Shown in pieces: positions 49,317 through 60,600 of a DNA stretch of 64,000 nucleotides. Numbering within the stretch: position 1 is the first letter of the stretch; each line of letters begins with the position of its first letter. The stretch spans positions 32,498,338 through 32,562,337 of the forward strand of contig NC_091932.1 of assembly GCF_041260155.1 (NCBI RefSeq), given 5' to 3'. The position numbers and the translations under genes were made by a program. The stretch is from Ptychodera flava. Lineage: Eukaryota; Hemichordata; Enteropneusta; Ptychoderidae. The notes under the pieces are model-generated. The model was not told where the DNA came from and searched no databases. It saw only the letters and a list, made by a program, of their open reading frames with translations.

Positions 49317-51590
49317 TTATCTTTTCTTAATGTTAAATAATTGCAGCTCTTTTTCTGCCTCTGATCTAGGCATACATAAGTGAGTATTTTTGTTGAATTT
49401 CCCATTACTAGTATATCAAGTCTAACAAGATGCAGTGTCTCAGAAGCTTGTAGCATATTGGTCAGCTGAATATCAATGATCATTTCAAACGAGCCAATGT
49501 GTGACGGCTTAGAGGGTTAAAGCAGATTGGTTGGCTGTTACTATTCACAGCAACTTGAGGAGTCTTGAACTAAAATTATTGAGTAGCTTATTGGCTGTTC
49601 TGAAAATGATTCATGAACATAAATGATATTTAGCCAACCAATAAGCTACAAGCGTCTGAAACATTGCATTTTGCCAGTTTTAAAACTGCCAATCAGGTAT
49701 ATGATTGAGCGCCAAAGTCAATTTTTGTCACCTTTATAAAACATATCCCAGTTAAATTTTTTCAGATTTTTGCCAAAATGTTGATTAAAAAATATAGCCA
49801 ATAAAGTTTTATGTCCATTTGGTCCAAAATTATCAAAAAAAATTACAGAAAAAAATCATAAAAATTGGTGAAATGTTGCACTCATATTTTGGTGGAAAAA
49901 AGTTACAGCACTCAAAGGGTTAATATGCTATGAATAATTACAATCTATCAAGCAGGCATAACCTTCTAAGCTGTTTCACATCGGCAATATCTATAATCCA
50001 ACTCATAAGAGCTTTCTACTGCATCAGTTCAAGATAAGTTGTTTGCAGTATCTTGCAACTTGAACATGACAATGTATGTAATTTTAAAACCAATTCCAAA
50101 ATATAACATTGTTGAATATGAAGGTGATGACTGAATAAAAATATAGCAGGAGTGACTTGCCAGTGGCTGACCAACTGGAAAATATTTCTAGAATTTGCAA
50201 CATATTTTGCAGGCATTTAAAATTTGGGCTGTAAAATATATTGGCCATTGTTTTGGCAAAGTTTGAAAACAATGCAGATGCATTGGAAGGCTTTAATATG
50301 TTGGCTAGCATTATAACAAAATTGAGAAGGATACTGTACTTTCAAGTACAAAATATGTAGAGCAAGTCTTCAGCAAAACTGTCACTTGTAAAACAGGGTC
50401 AAAAGTTGGAAATAAAAGTGTCAAACAGATATTGATGTGATGTTTTGATATGCTAACGTTGAGGAGAAAACATTGATGTAAAGCTAGCTTTCCAAAGTGC
50501 ACTAGAATTTGCATTTTTTTTTCAGCCAGCTTCAAATGTTTTATCTTCAGTATACTGGACGATGTGAGATTTCTCACCAGTGACTTTAGCGTTGAGAGTT
50601 GTTGACATTTTTTTTTTTTGGTAATTCTTCGCTAACAAAGTTTTGTGGCAAATGAGGGTCCGTATAATGCCAGAAATGAAATGTACTCAATCAGCTATTA
50701 GCCAAGAGGTTGTGTTATTATCAGATGTTATGTTTGAGTACTATTCTATTCAAATCAATCAATGTACTTGACCAATTGCAAATTTCAAGAATTCAAATTT
50801 GCAGAAGCTGTGGTGTAATTCATACGTAGTTCTGAATATGGCTTTGCAATGCATGCAAGATGACCATATACATACTACTTAGTTCTGCGTCTTCTAAAAT
50901 GAGATGTTCAGTGAATTTCAGAGAACATTCAGTGAATTTCAGAGAACGTTAGGATTACAGGTCGTATTACCCACAGGGGAGCATCACATCTGGTCAGAAC
51001 ACATTCCCATAATTTTCCTTTGTATAGGGCAGCTTGGAATCCACCCCCGGGTACAGATCTAGATATTCAGACTCCTCATTATTTTTTGGGTTTTTTTCTG
51101 CTCAAGCACTTGTGGGGGCTCATTTGAAAGATCTTGATGTAAGAATAATTTTGTCCCCGAGGCTATCTTCCGCCCGGTGTAAAGCGTTGTATTCATTGCT
51201 TTGCTTCGATATAGTTTGTGTGAGATGTATGAAGTTATCAAAGTGTTAATTTTTAGTACTTTGTGCCCTGTGGGCACAAGGTACTAATGTGATGGCGCGG
51301 CCCAATATGGCCAACATAGTGGGCCGTATGCTGTGGACGCAGGTATCTCAGAAACGCTTCTGTAACTTTTTCTGAAATTTGGTCTGGTGGTCACTTGGGC
51401 ATGTATCTCAAACGGTCTTTTTTCTTTTTTTGATTGAATCATTTTAAAGTCACTTTTTTAGCTTTTTTCTGAAAACCACTATTTTCACTTTTTCCTCAAA
51501 ACCACTGATTTGATTATTGTGATGTTTGGCATGGGTGTTCGTATAGTTGAAATAACGTCAGAAATGTTCAAGATTTGGTGATACATGCCT
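49317..51590. other. Intergenic DNA after the ten-exon gene
   Basis: It holds a MITE B copy, a perfect inverted repeat at 51254-51289 (TTAGTACTTTGTGCCC / GGGCACAAGGTACTAA) and a fragment of MITE A at about 51096-51180 (CACTTGTGGGGGCTCATTT ... GTCCCCGAGG). A 20-bp block CAGTGAATTTCAGAGAAC is duplicated at 50910-50947. No gene was seen. Confidence 0.5.
49703..49923 (+). mobile_element. MITE family B copy
   Basis: The left end is eroded (TTGAGCGCCAAAGTCAATTT); the right end is intact (GCACTCAAAGGGTTAA). The interior matches 46881-47104 closely. Confidence 0.8.
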
Positions 51591-51664
51591 CACATTATTT
51601 TTAAACAATATTTTTATCCATTTTATTTTATATTTACTTGATTTTGCCTCACTTTCGCTAAAGC

Positions 51665-51928
51665 TACCGTCTGCGCATGCGCACAACTGTAGGACAAAAT
51701 CTGAGTTGAAGAATCGAAACGGACGCCATCTTGTTTCTCGGTATGGGCACATTTTTGGTAAAGTTGACAGTGATGCACTTTTGCAGCTGTCGTGTATTTT
51801 TTGGTACGAAAGGCGCCTTTGATCGACTGAAGAATGATGGCCTCCGTAGGCGATAAACACCGGTACTGGCAGGCATATCAGTTCTACTGAGGAAGTAATC
51901 CACTGGCCCGTATAGGTCAGGGGCTCAC
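51665..51928. repeat. Diverged promoter-like duplication, copy 1
   Basis: It starts at an NRF1-type site (TGCGCATGCGCA). Later blocks GTTTCTCGG, GTCGTGTATTTTTTGG and GACTGAAGAATGATGGCCTCC recur in the same order at 52880-53140. On the minus strand ACAAGATGGCG resembles a YY1 site or a start codon. The G-run transposon 51929-52879 begins exactly at its right edge. Confidence 0.6.
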
Positions 51929-52879
51929 TTAGGGGAGAACCACTTGATTTCTGGGGGGGGGGGTATAGAGGATTTCGAGGGAAAAAAATTGTCACCAGGT
52001 GAAATAAAAGAAAAAAATTAAGCCTGTAATGGCTTGAGAAAAAAATATTCTCATAACAGACAGAAATAAAAAAGGAATTGTCACAATGCTGTTGAAATGA
52101 GCAAAATTTTGGAAACTTCATTCTCATGTATTCTTTGCTGGCATGCTGCCAAAGGCACGCAAATGTTTTTACCACAAGTAATTCTTATGTGTTTTCTTCC
52201 AGCACTTATGATATAAGCATTCACTACTTTACACCTCGGTGCACTCGATGTTTTTCTTCCCTTTTCTGACCCAAGAAATCATGTTTCAGGATTTCTGTTG
52301 CAATATCTCAATGGTATAGGCAATATCTAGATGGGACTATTTGACTTCTGTAAATCGTGAAAATTTAAAACACAAGATAGGAGTCAATAAACTAGTGTTA
52401 AAACCAATACATTATTCTCTCAATATAAATATGTTTATGTTAGAAAGATTACAAGTTGACAATGAAAATTGAGGAACAACAAATATAATGAAATACAATG
52501 TGTGAGCCTTGTTTCTCTGACCACAAAAGATAACATCTCCCCTGAGAACATAAAAGGAATTGACTGTTTTAAAGAAAAGCAGGTATAGTACTGATCACAG
52601 TTGATTTGCTAAAAAAGTGTTCTATAATTTAAAGTTGTATATATAATAGACTTTCCATTTTGTTTGTCATTTGTTGGAATGTAAAATGAATAAATAAAAA
52701 CATCCTGTGATATGTGAAACACTGGCTTAAATTTGAAAAATTGCACTGCTACTCCATTTGAAAAAAAAATTGATGCAGGTCTGACTGTAGAAATCAAAAA
52801 TGCTGTCTCTCTAACAAAAAAAAGTTCCCATACCCACTTCCTGCATACCCCCCCCGAAATCAAATGGGTCTCCCCTTAA
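51929..52879. mobile_element. 951-bp inverted-repeat transposon with G-run ends
   Basis: Left end TTAGGGGAGAACCACTTGAT then TTTCT and eleven G; the right end is the inverted counterpart (CCCCCCCCGAAATC, then GGTCTCCCCTTAA). The inverted repeats are ~37 bp, and the TTA(A) borders suggest the target. The interior is AT-rich with no transposase. The layout (TTAGGG, ~25 bases, TTC, G-run) parallels the ends of 36850-38282, although the sequence between differs. Confidence 0.75.
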
Positions 52880-53140
52880 TATGCGCATGCGCAACATAAC
52901 AAGTTAGCGTTGTTTTTCGACGACTTTGAAAAAAAAAACCCGAGGCCTTCATGTTTCTCGGTCTGTTGCGAATTTTGACGTTTTAAGGTTTTAGCGTATA
53001 TTTGATTGCTGTCATGTATTTTTTGGCACGAAACGCTCCTTCGATAGACTGAAGAATGATGGCCTCCGAGGCTCCGTACTCGGTACTCCCCAGTACCGGC
53101 AAATCCATTGCTTTTAATAGCGAGGCAACCCGACCGGCGG
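52880..53140. repeat. Diverged promoter-like duplication, copy 2
   Basis: This is the counterpart of 51665-51928, starting ATGCGCATGCGCAAC (NRF1-type site) immediately after the transposon end. Shared blocks include CATGTTTCTCGG, GTCATGTATTTTTTGGCACG and GACTGAAGAATGATGGCCTCC. Confidence 0.6.
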
Positions 53141-53194
53141 CCCGTACTAATAGCTGAGGTATGATATGTACCGTTTTCCGGTCTATACACGCAA

Positions 53195-53329
53195 ATAAGA
53201 AACTCGCTCTGATTGGCTAACGAAGTCATTAGAACCTCTAGCTTACTCGATTTATTCATATATCAGCAGTAAACAACCGGCAGACGACCAGCAGGACAGC
53301 GAGCGAGCACGTGGACCTCATACTTCAAG
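53195..53329 (+). promoter_or_regulatory. Possible promoter and untranslated first exon of the C48-protease gene
   Basis: An inverted CCAAT box (TGATTGGCTAA, ~53209) is followed by a GC-richer stretch (CGACCAGCAGGACAGCGAGCGAGCACG) ending in a good donor, TTCAAG|GTAATT at 53330. The first coding exon of the downstream gene (57679) begins with an acceptor and 11 bases before its ATG, so an upstream untranslated exon is required; this is the best candidate I see. The satellite array would then sit in intron 1. Confidence 0.35.
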
Positions 53330-53459
53330 GTAATTATCACTTCTTTTTACATGTTTCAGCATTCTGGGAGCATCCACTGACAGCCACAAAAACAATATTT
53401 CAAGACAATTTTTCGTTGAAACTATCGGCATAATTATTAAATTATTAATAACTTTAATT

Positions 53460-55262
53460 ACCCCTACATTGTCAAGGTTCTACTCAGACATCAAGGTTCT
53501 TACTTTACAGATCCACACAGTTGAAATAAACGCAATGTTCTAAGTGAATATGTTATAAACCATCCTATATTATCATATTTTCTCATTATTAATTATTAAT
53601 TAATATTTTATTTTGCCTTCACAGTGTCAAGGTTCTTAAGTACTGATTTTCATACCAAACGCGAAGGTTCTTACTTTTCATATCCACCAAATCAAATAAA
53701 CCCAATGATTTAAGTTACTACATTATACAACCATCCCAAATTATCATATACACATACAATATTACCATATTTAATCATTATCAATCATTAACTATTATTA
53801 TATTTTGCCGTACATTGTCAAGGTTCTTAAGTACTGATTTTCATACCAAACATCAAGGTTCTTACTTTACAGATCCACACAGTTGAAATAAACTCAATGT
53901 TCTAAGTGAATATGTTATAAACCATCCTATATTATCATATTTTCTCATTATTAATTATTAATTAATATTTTATTATGCCTTTACATCGTCAAGGTTTTAA
54001 GTACTGATTTTCATACCAAACGCGAAGGTTCTACTTTTCATATCCACAAAATCAAATAAACCCAATGATTTAAGTTACTACATTATACAACCATCCCATT
54101 TATCATATACACATACAATATTATCATATTTAATAATTATCAATCATAAACTATTATTATATTTTGCCGTACATTGTCAAGGTTCTTAAGTACTGATTTT
54201 CATACCAAACATCAAGTTTCTTACTTTACAGATCCACACAGTTGAAATAAACCCAATGTTTTAAGTGAATATGTTATAAACAAGCCTATATTATCATATT
54301 TCTCATTATTAATTATTAATTAATATTTTATTATGCCTTCACATTGTCAAGGTTCTTAAGTACTGATTTTCATACCAAACGCGAAGGTTCTACTTTTCAT
54401 ATCCACAAAATCAAATAAACCCAATGATTTAAGTTACTACATTATACAACCATCCCATATTATCATATACACATACCATATTATCATATTTAATCATTAT
54501 CAATCATTAATTATTATTATATTTTGCCCCTACTTTGTCAAGGTTCTTAAGTACTGATTTCCATACCTAACATCAAGGATCTTACTTTACAGATCCACAA
54601 AATCAAATAAACCCAATGTTCTAAGTTACTACATTATACAACCATCCTTTATTATCATATATACATGCCATATTATCATATCTATTCACTATCAATCATT
54701 TATTTGCCCCTACATCGTCAAGGTTCTTAAGTACTGATTTCCATACCAAACATCAAGGTTCTACTTTACAGATCCACACAGTCAAATAAACCCAATGTTC
54801 TCTTAAGTTCCAGTTTACAACCATCCCATATTATCATAAACACATGCCATTTTATCATTTTTAGTCACTATCAATCATTAATTATCATTATATTTTGCCG
54901 TACATTGTCAAGGTTCTTAAGCACTGATTTTCATACCAAACATCAAGGTTCTTACTTAACAGATCCACACAGTTGAAATAAACCCAATGTTCTAAGTGAC
55001 TATATTATAAACCATCCCATGTTATCATATTTCTCATTATTAGTTATTAATTATTAGTATGTTTTCCCTTCACACTGTCAAGGTTCTTAAGCACTGATTT
55101 TCATACCAAACATCAAGGTTCTTACTTTACAGATCCACACAGTTGAAATAAACCCAATGTTCTAAGTTCCAGTTTTACAACCATCCCATGTTATCATATT
55201 TTCTCATTAATATTTATTTATTTATATTATATTTTGCCCTCACACTGTCAAGGTTCTTAAAT
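53460..55262. repeat. Satellite array, alternating ~171/~189-bp monomers (first block)
   Basis: Monomers start at TGTCAAGGTTCTTAAGTACTG, near 53627, 53816, 53986, 54175, 54346, 54536, 54716, 54907, 55077 and 55246. Spacings alternate about 170 and 189. Type A has CACACAGTTGAAATAAAC and ATTATTAATTATTAATTAAT; type B has CACAAAATCAAATAAACCC and TACACATACAATATTATC. The ~360-bp dimer is the working unit in the left part; towards the right the array is mostly type A with hybrids. It is non-coding. Confidence 0.95.
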
Positions 55263-56124
55263 AAATAACCAATTAACATATTTCTGAATTTTTCCTGTAA
55301 TTTCACGTTTTGTCCTTAACTTTTATCTTGCAATTGATTTCAACAATATCTGAAATATATTAATACTGATGGGAAACATTTAACGTATGGGTTACTATTG
55401 GTTCTTATCTGTAAATGTGTGTTAAATTGCACTTTCACATACATCTAGAAGACAAGTGGATCAGTTAAAAATAACAGTTATGATACAAGTAATCACATAA
55501 CTTTATAACAAACCGCATCCACAGTCTGTGTTCTAATTCGCAAATTGATAGTCACGTGGGATGCGTTCTTTTTGTGCTGATCCACGTAAACGACGTCATC
55601 AGGCATCATTTGTCGGAACTGTTGCCTGCCAGGCATCAGTTCCAAAAAATGATGCCCGCTGACGTCAAAAAAACATTGGCGCATGCGCGAACTGGAAGTA
55701 AACAGAGATGTCGTCTGCGGCCAAGCGAAGCGATAGTCGAAAAATTTCTTGGTTTATCCTACTTTCTGAAAAAGAACTGAATGCTCTGGTTTCCAACAAG
55801 GACTCGAAACGAACGAAAACTATAATCAAAGGTGCATTGAACGTTTTGCAGAAGTATTGCGACCCTGTCGGGAAAACTTTTTTTTGCCGAACCACTTCAA
55901 CATATTACATCATTTATGTGACAAATTTTGTGTATAGTACGTTCTTATGCATGGCTACGGATGAGGTGTGTTATAAAACACATATTGACTGGCCATGCGG
56001 GCGACAGCTAGCATACGTCTTTAACCCCTCGGGCCTGTGAGTCACCCCCAAAAACAGACTGTTTCCCTCGGCCTACGGCCTCGGCAAACAGTCTGTTTTT
56101 GGGGGTGACTCACAGTCCGTCAGG
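55262..56124. repeat. Duplicated segment copy 1, inserted in the satellite
   Basis: This is about 98% identical by eye to 58976-59774. It interrupts the satellite, whose next monomer resumes at TTTTCATACCAAACATC right after it. It includes a CpG-rich promoter-like patch with NRF1-type GCGCATGCGCG (55680) and an ATG at 55708 opening a 110-codon frame. A 79-bp hairpin (56036-56114; arms TGTGAGTCACCCCCAAAAAC / GTTTTTGGGGGTGACTCACA) is present here, but only the 11-bp palindrome TGTGAGTCACA remains in copy 2. Confidence 0.9.
55708..56040 (+). pseudogene. Crypton/KIAA1958-like N-terminal exon, copy 1
   Basis: The frame starts MSSAAKRSDSRK; residues ~17-51 read LLSEKELNALVSNKDSKRTK and IIKGALNVLQKYC. 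This pattern (LxxxELxxLxxxKDxKxTKxxxKxAxxVxxxY) is typical of the N-terminal region of Crypton-derived, DUF3504/KIAA1958-like proteins in invertebrates. After Cys51 the frame shows no family features, so the coding part probably ends there or the copy is cut. No recombinase domain follows. I infer a captured or truncated first exon with its promoter. Confidence 0.4.
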
Positions 56125-57222
56125 GTTTTCATACCAAACATCAAGGTTCTTACTTTACAGATCCACACAGTTGAAATAAACTCAATGTTCTAAGTGAATA
56201 TGTTATAAGCAATCCTATATTATCATATTTTCTCATTATTAATTATCAATTAATATTTTATTATGCCTTTACATCGTCAAGGTTTTAAGTACTGATTTTC
56301 ATACCAAACGCCAAGGTTCTACTTTTCATATCCACAAAATCAAATAAACCCAATGATTTAAGTTACTACATTATACAACCATCCCATTTATCATATACAC
56401 ATACAATATTATCATATTTAATAATTATCAATCATAAACTATTATTATATTTTGCCGTACATTGTCAAGGTTCTTAAGTACTGATTTTCATACCAAACAT
56501 CAAGTTTCTTACTTTACAGATCCACAAAGTTGAAATAAACCCAATGTTTTAAGTGAATATGTTATAAACAAGCCTATATTATCATATTTCTCATTATTAA
56601 TTATTAATTAATATTTTATTATGCCTTCACATTGTCAAGGTTCTTAAGTACTGATTTTCATACCAAACGCGAAGGTTCTACTTTTCATATCCACAAAATC
56701 AAATAAACCCAATGATTTAAGTTACTACATTATACAACCATCCCATATTATCATATACACATACCATATTATCATATTTAATCATTATCAATCATTAATT
56801 ATTATCATTTTTGCCCCTACAATGTCAAGGCTCTTTATCACTGATTTCCATACCGAACATAAAGGTTCTTACTTTACAAATCCACACAGTTGAAATAAAC
56901 CCAATGTTCTAAGTGACTATGTTATAAACCATCCCATGTTATCATATTTCTCATTATTAGTTATTAATTATAAGTATGTTTTCCCTTCACACTGTCAAGG
57001 TTCTCAAGTACTGATTTTCATACCATACATCAAGGTTCTTACTTTACAGATCCACACAGTTGAAATAAACCCAATGTTCTAAGTGACTATGTTATAAACC
57101 ATCCCATGTTATCATATTTCTCATTAATATTTATTTATTTATATTATATTTTGCCTTCACACTGTCAAGGTTCTTAAATACTGATTCTCATACCATACAT
57201 CAAGGTTCTTACTTTACAGTCT
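56125..57222. repeat. Satellite array, second block
   Basis: This continues the array after the inserted segment, with monomers near 56275, 56463, 56635, 56823, 56994 and 57165. Its first four monomers match those at 53867-54480 almost base for base (including the CATCAAGTTTCTTAC variant). That indicates a segmental duplication of the array. Confidence 0.95.
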
Positions 57223-57678
57223 TCCCATATAGTTCTGACACTGATTTTGCAGAAAGACACATCCATCTATCTTGCAAAGTATGAGGGTTATTGCAGAGAA
57301 AGACTTACATAATTCACACATGGTTTTTTTGCAGCTAGGTGTCATATGAGCTCTTTGATAAGTACAATGTTTTCCTGTAGCAAATGATCATGTGAGGCAA
57401 GATATGCTCACTATTTTCAAAACACCTGATATCACTTCCTGGTCTTTGTTCTGTGTGTTTTTTGATTGTCTGTATGGTTTTGTGACTGTCTTTGCAACTG
57501 GCCATGTAAATATTTGACCTATGAACTTTAGAATATAGATGGTAATATATACCTTTTCCATATTTGAATTAACATATTTTATAATTAAGGTCACATACCA
57601 ATTAATTCTGATCAGACACATCTGATCAACTGAAGGTTATCTGGTTATAATGCAATTTAATTTTTTGTCGTTATTTAG

Positions 57679-60600
57679 ATATTTATACAATGTTGCGTCT
57701 TGACTTTGCCAAGAAACGTCGAAAAGACAGTGACAATTGGAAAAGAATTTTGAACAGAGTGAGTATAAGTACTGTAACAGATAAAGTCTAAGTATTGTAA
57801 ATGGTATGCTTACAGTGACACTAGTTTACAAGCTCTGAAATCATGATAATTTCCATCATTTTATGCATCTCCAACATTATTACTGCCTTTATGTCATTGC
57901 AAACATGCTCTTAGTAACCGTAGTTTATTGTATTTGTTTTGCTGAGTCATAATAAGAAAAAAACAGAAAAAATAACAAAATCCAACCTACCGTCCCCTAT
58001 TATATATTATTGCCTGAATACATGGGTTTAGGTGCCCGCCGAGAGCAGGTGACAATTTGCCCGACGCCAAAAGGGTAAATTGTCTCCTGCTGCGAGGGCA
58101 CATCAACCTATGTATTCAGACAATAATATTTTATTACATGCCTCTTCAAAGTTAATGACATTTAGTTAAAAGCAGGGCATTTTAAAACAATTTTACACTT
58201 ATCAACCAGCGTCAAACAGATTTTAACGAAAGTCAAAATAGCAGTGCGCGCATGGATATTAACATGTAGCGTTAAGCGTCTACTTTGACGTCGAAAACAT
58301 CGAAAGGCTTCACTGGCCCGGGTAACCATGGAAACCGGTCAGTACATCGTTCACCGGCCCGCTAACATCCCGGATGTTCCTATTCAAAACAATGCACTGA
58401 TTTGCATTCACCTCGAGGCATGTAATAACTCATATTGGAATCGCAGTCGAGATTGTAATAAAATTGTATTGATAATTAATTACTCATTGTTTTCCTCAAG
58501 GTAAAGAAGTTGGTTGACACAGGTGCTAACGCCTGTGTCATTTACCAGAAAACAGGCCATAAAGCAGGCATTTATTTTGAAGGTAGGCCATATATTATAT
58601 TAAAAGCAAGTAAGTGTAACAAAATTTTCAATAATAGTTGCATCATTCCGTAATCTTACACTGACACAGGCAGAGGTTGCCAGCATTTATCCCATGCACA
58701 AAATTGTTGGCTCAGTAATGGAATTTACGAGGTATTTGGACTATATAACTTTGTCTTGATATTGTTGGTCCACCATGTTAATTTGCAGTTATGGGACTCT
58801 GGAAGAAAACCCCAGCAATGAATTTGTGCAGTGTATAAAACTTAGACAAATGATATGGTTATTCTGTCTGTTTATCTGTGTCTGTGAGAAAACCTTGTGA
58901 ATACAATCCAAAACAAACTGATTTCTTGTTTTTTTCATGTATTGTATTGATGAAAATAGGTGGTAATCTACATTGTTAAATAACCAATTAACATATTTCT
59001 GAAATTTTTCCTGTAATTTCACGTTTTGTCTTTAACTTTTATCTTGCAATTGATTTCAACAATATCTGAAATATATTAATACTGATGGGAAACATTTAAC
59101 GCATGGTTACTATTTGGTTCTTATCTGTAAATGTGTGTTAAATTGCACTTTCACATACATCTAGAAGAGAAGTGGATCAGTTAAAAATAACAGTTATGAT
59201 ACAAGTAATCACATAACTTTATAACAAACCGCATCCACAGTCTGTGTTCTAATTCGCAAATTGATAGTCACGTGGGATGCGTTCTTTTTGTGCTGATCCA
59301 CGTAAACGACGTCATCAGGCATCATTTGTCGGAACTGTTGCCTGCCAGGCATCAGTTCCAAAAAATGATGCCCGCTGACGTCAAAAAAACATTGGCGCAT
59401 GCGCGAACTGGAATGTAAACAGAGATGTCGTCTGCGGCCGAGCGAAGCGATAGTCGAAAAATTTCTTGGTTTATCCTACTTTCTGAAAAAGAACTGAATG
59501 CTCTGGTTTCCAACAAGGACTCGAAACGAACGAAAACTATAATCAAAGGTGCATTGAACGTTTTGCAGAAGTATTGCGACCCTGTCGGGAAAACTTTTTT
59601 TTGCCGAACCACTTCAACATATTACATCATTCATGTGACAAATTTTGTGTATAGTACGTTCTTATGCATGGCTACGGATGAGGTGTGTTATAAAACACAT
59701 ATTGACTGGCCATGCGGGCGACAGCTAGCATACGTCTTTAACCCTCGGGCTGTGAGTCACAGTCCGTCAGGGTATACAGACGTATGCTGTTGCCCTCATG
59801 GCCAGTCAATATGTGTATACCGGTACTAGTGTTTCAAAAGCCTTGATTCAGAAGTAATACTTTAATGGGTACAACACAAAGAAAGAGCGGAAGCTATTTT
59901 GAGAGTGAATTTCATTTCTTGATTCTCTTAACAGCATCTTCATGCATGATTTTCAGTCAGTACTTGATCTATCACCAAATGTCTGGACCTTAATTGATGA
60001 TTGTACCAGTAGGAAGGTCATAATACCACAGGATTTACCTGAAAAGCTCTTTGTTTTACCTGTGTGTAAGAGGTAAGTACTTGTTTTGTGAAGTTCCTGT
60101 TTTTAATCTCTACATTCAATAGGGTTGTTATCTTGTTTTTTTTGTTTGTTTTTTTATTTTATTTTATTTTATTTTCTCATCAACAGCGCCATCAGGCAGC
60201 CACTTACAGACAAGAAAATAAAAAAAAGAAGGTTAAATACGCTAAAATTTAAACAAACAAAAAAGCACTCTAAAAATCAAACAATGACAAAAACAAATTA
60301 ACATGTCTTTTAAAAGTTGAATGAGATTCTTCCAAAACATCGACATCGCAAACCTTATCAATCAGATCATTAAAAAGTCATGACGTACGTCCAATCAGGC
60401 CATTTTTTGTAACATCAACTCTACAATAAGGAATGTGTAATAGAGGTCTATGTCTAGCTGAGTATCTAGGTACTCATAGACCATAAAAACAATTGTTCTA
60501 TATGAAATTAATATTTTATTCTCTACTAAAGATATATTTTATATTTATATTTGCTAATATTCTCTATTTCTACGTATTCTCAGTATCTTGACAATTGACA

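Noticed and set aside
53460..57222. Regularly spaced repeats as something other than a satellite (array of genes or CRISPR)
   Set aside because: The whole monomer, not just a short block, is repeated; there are no spacers and no coding frame.
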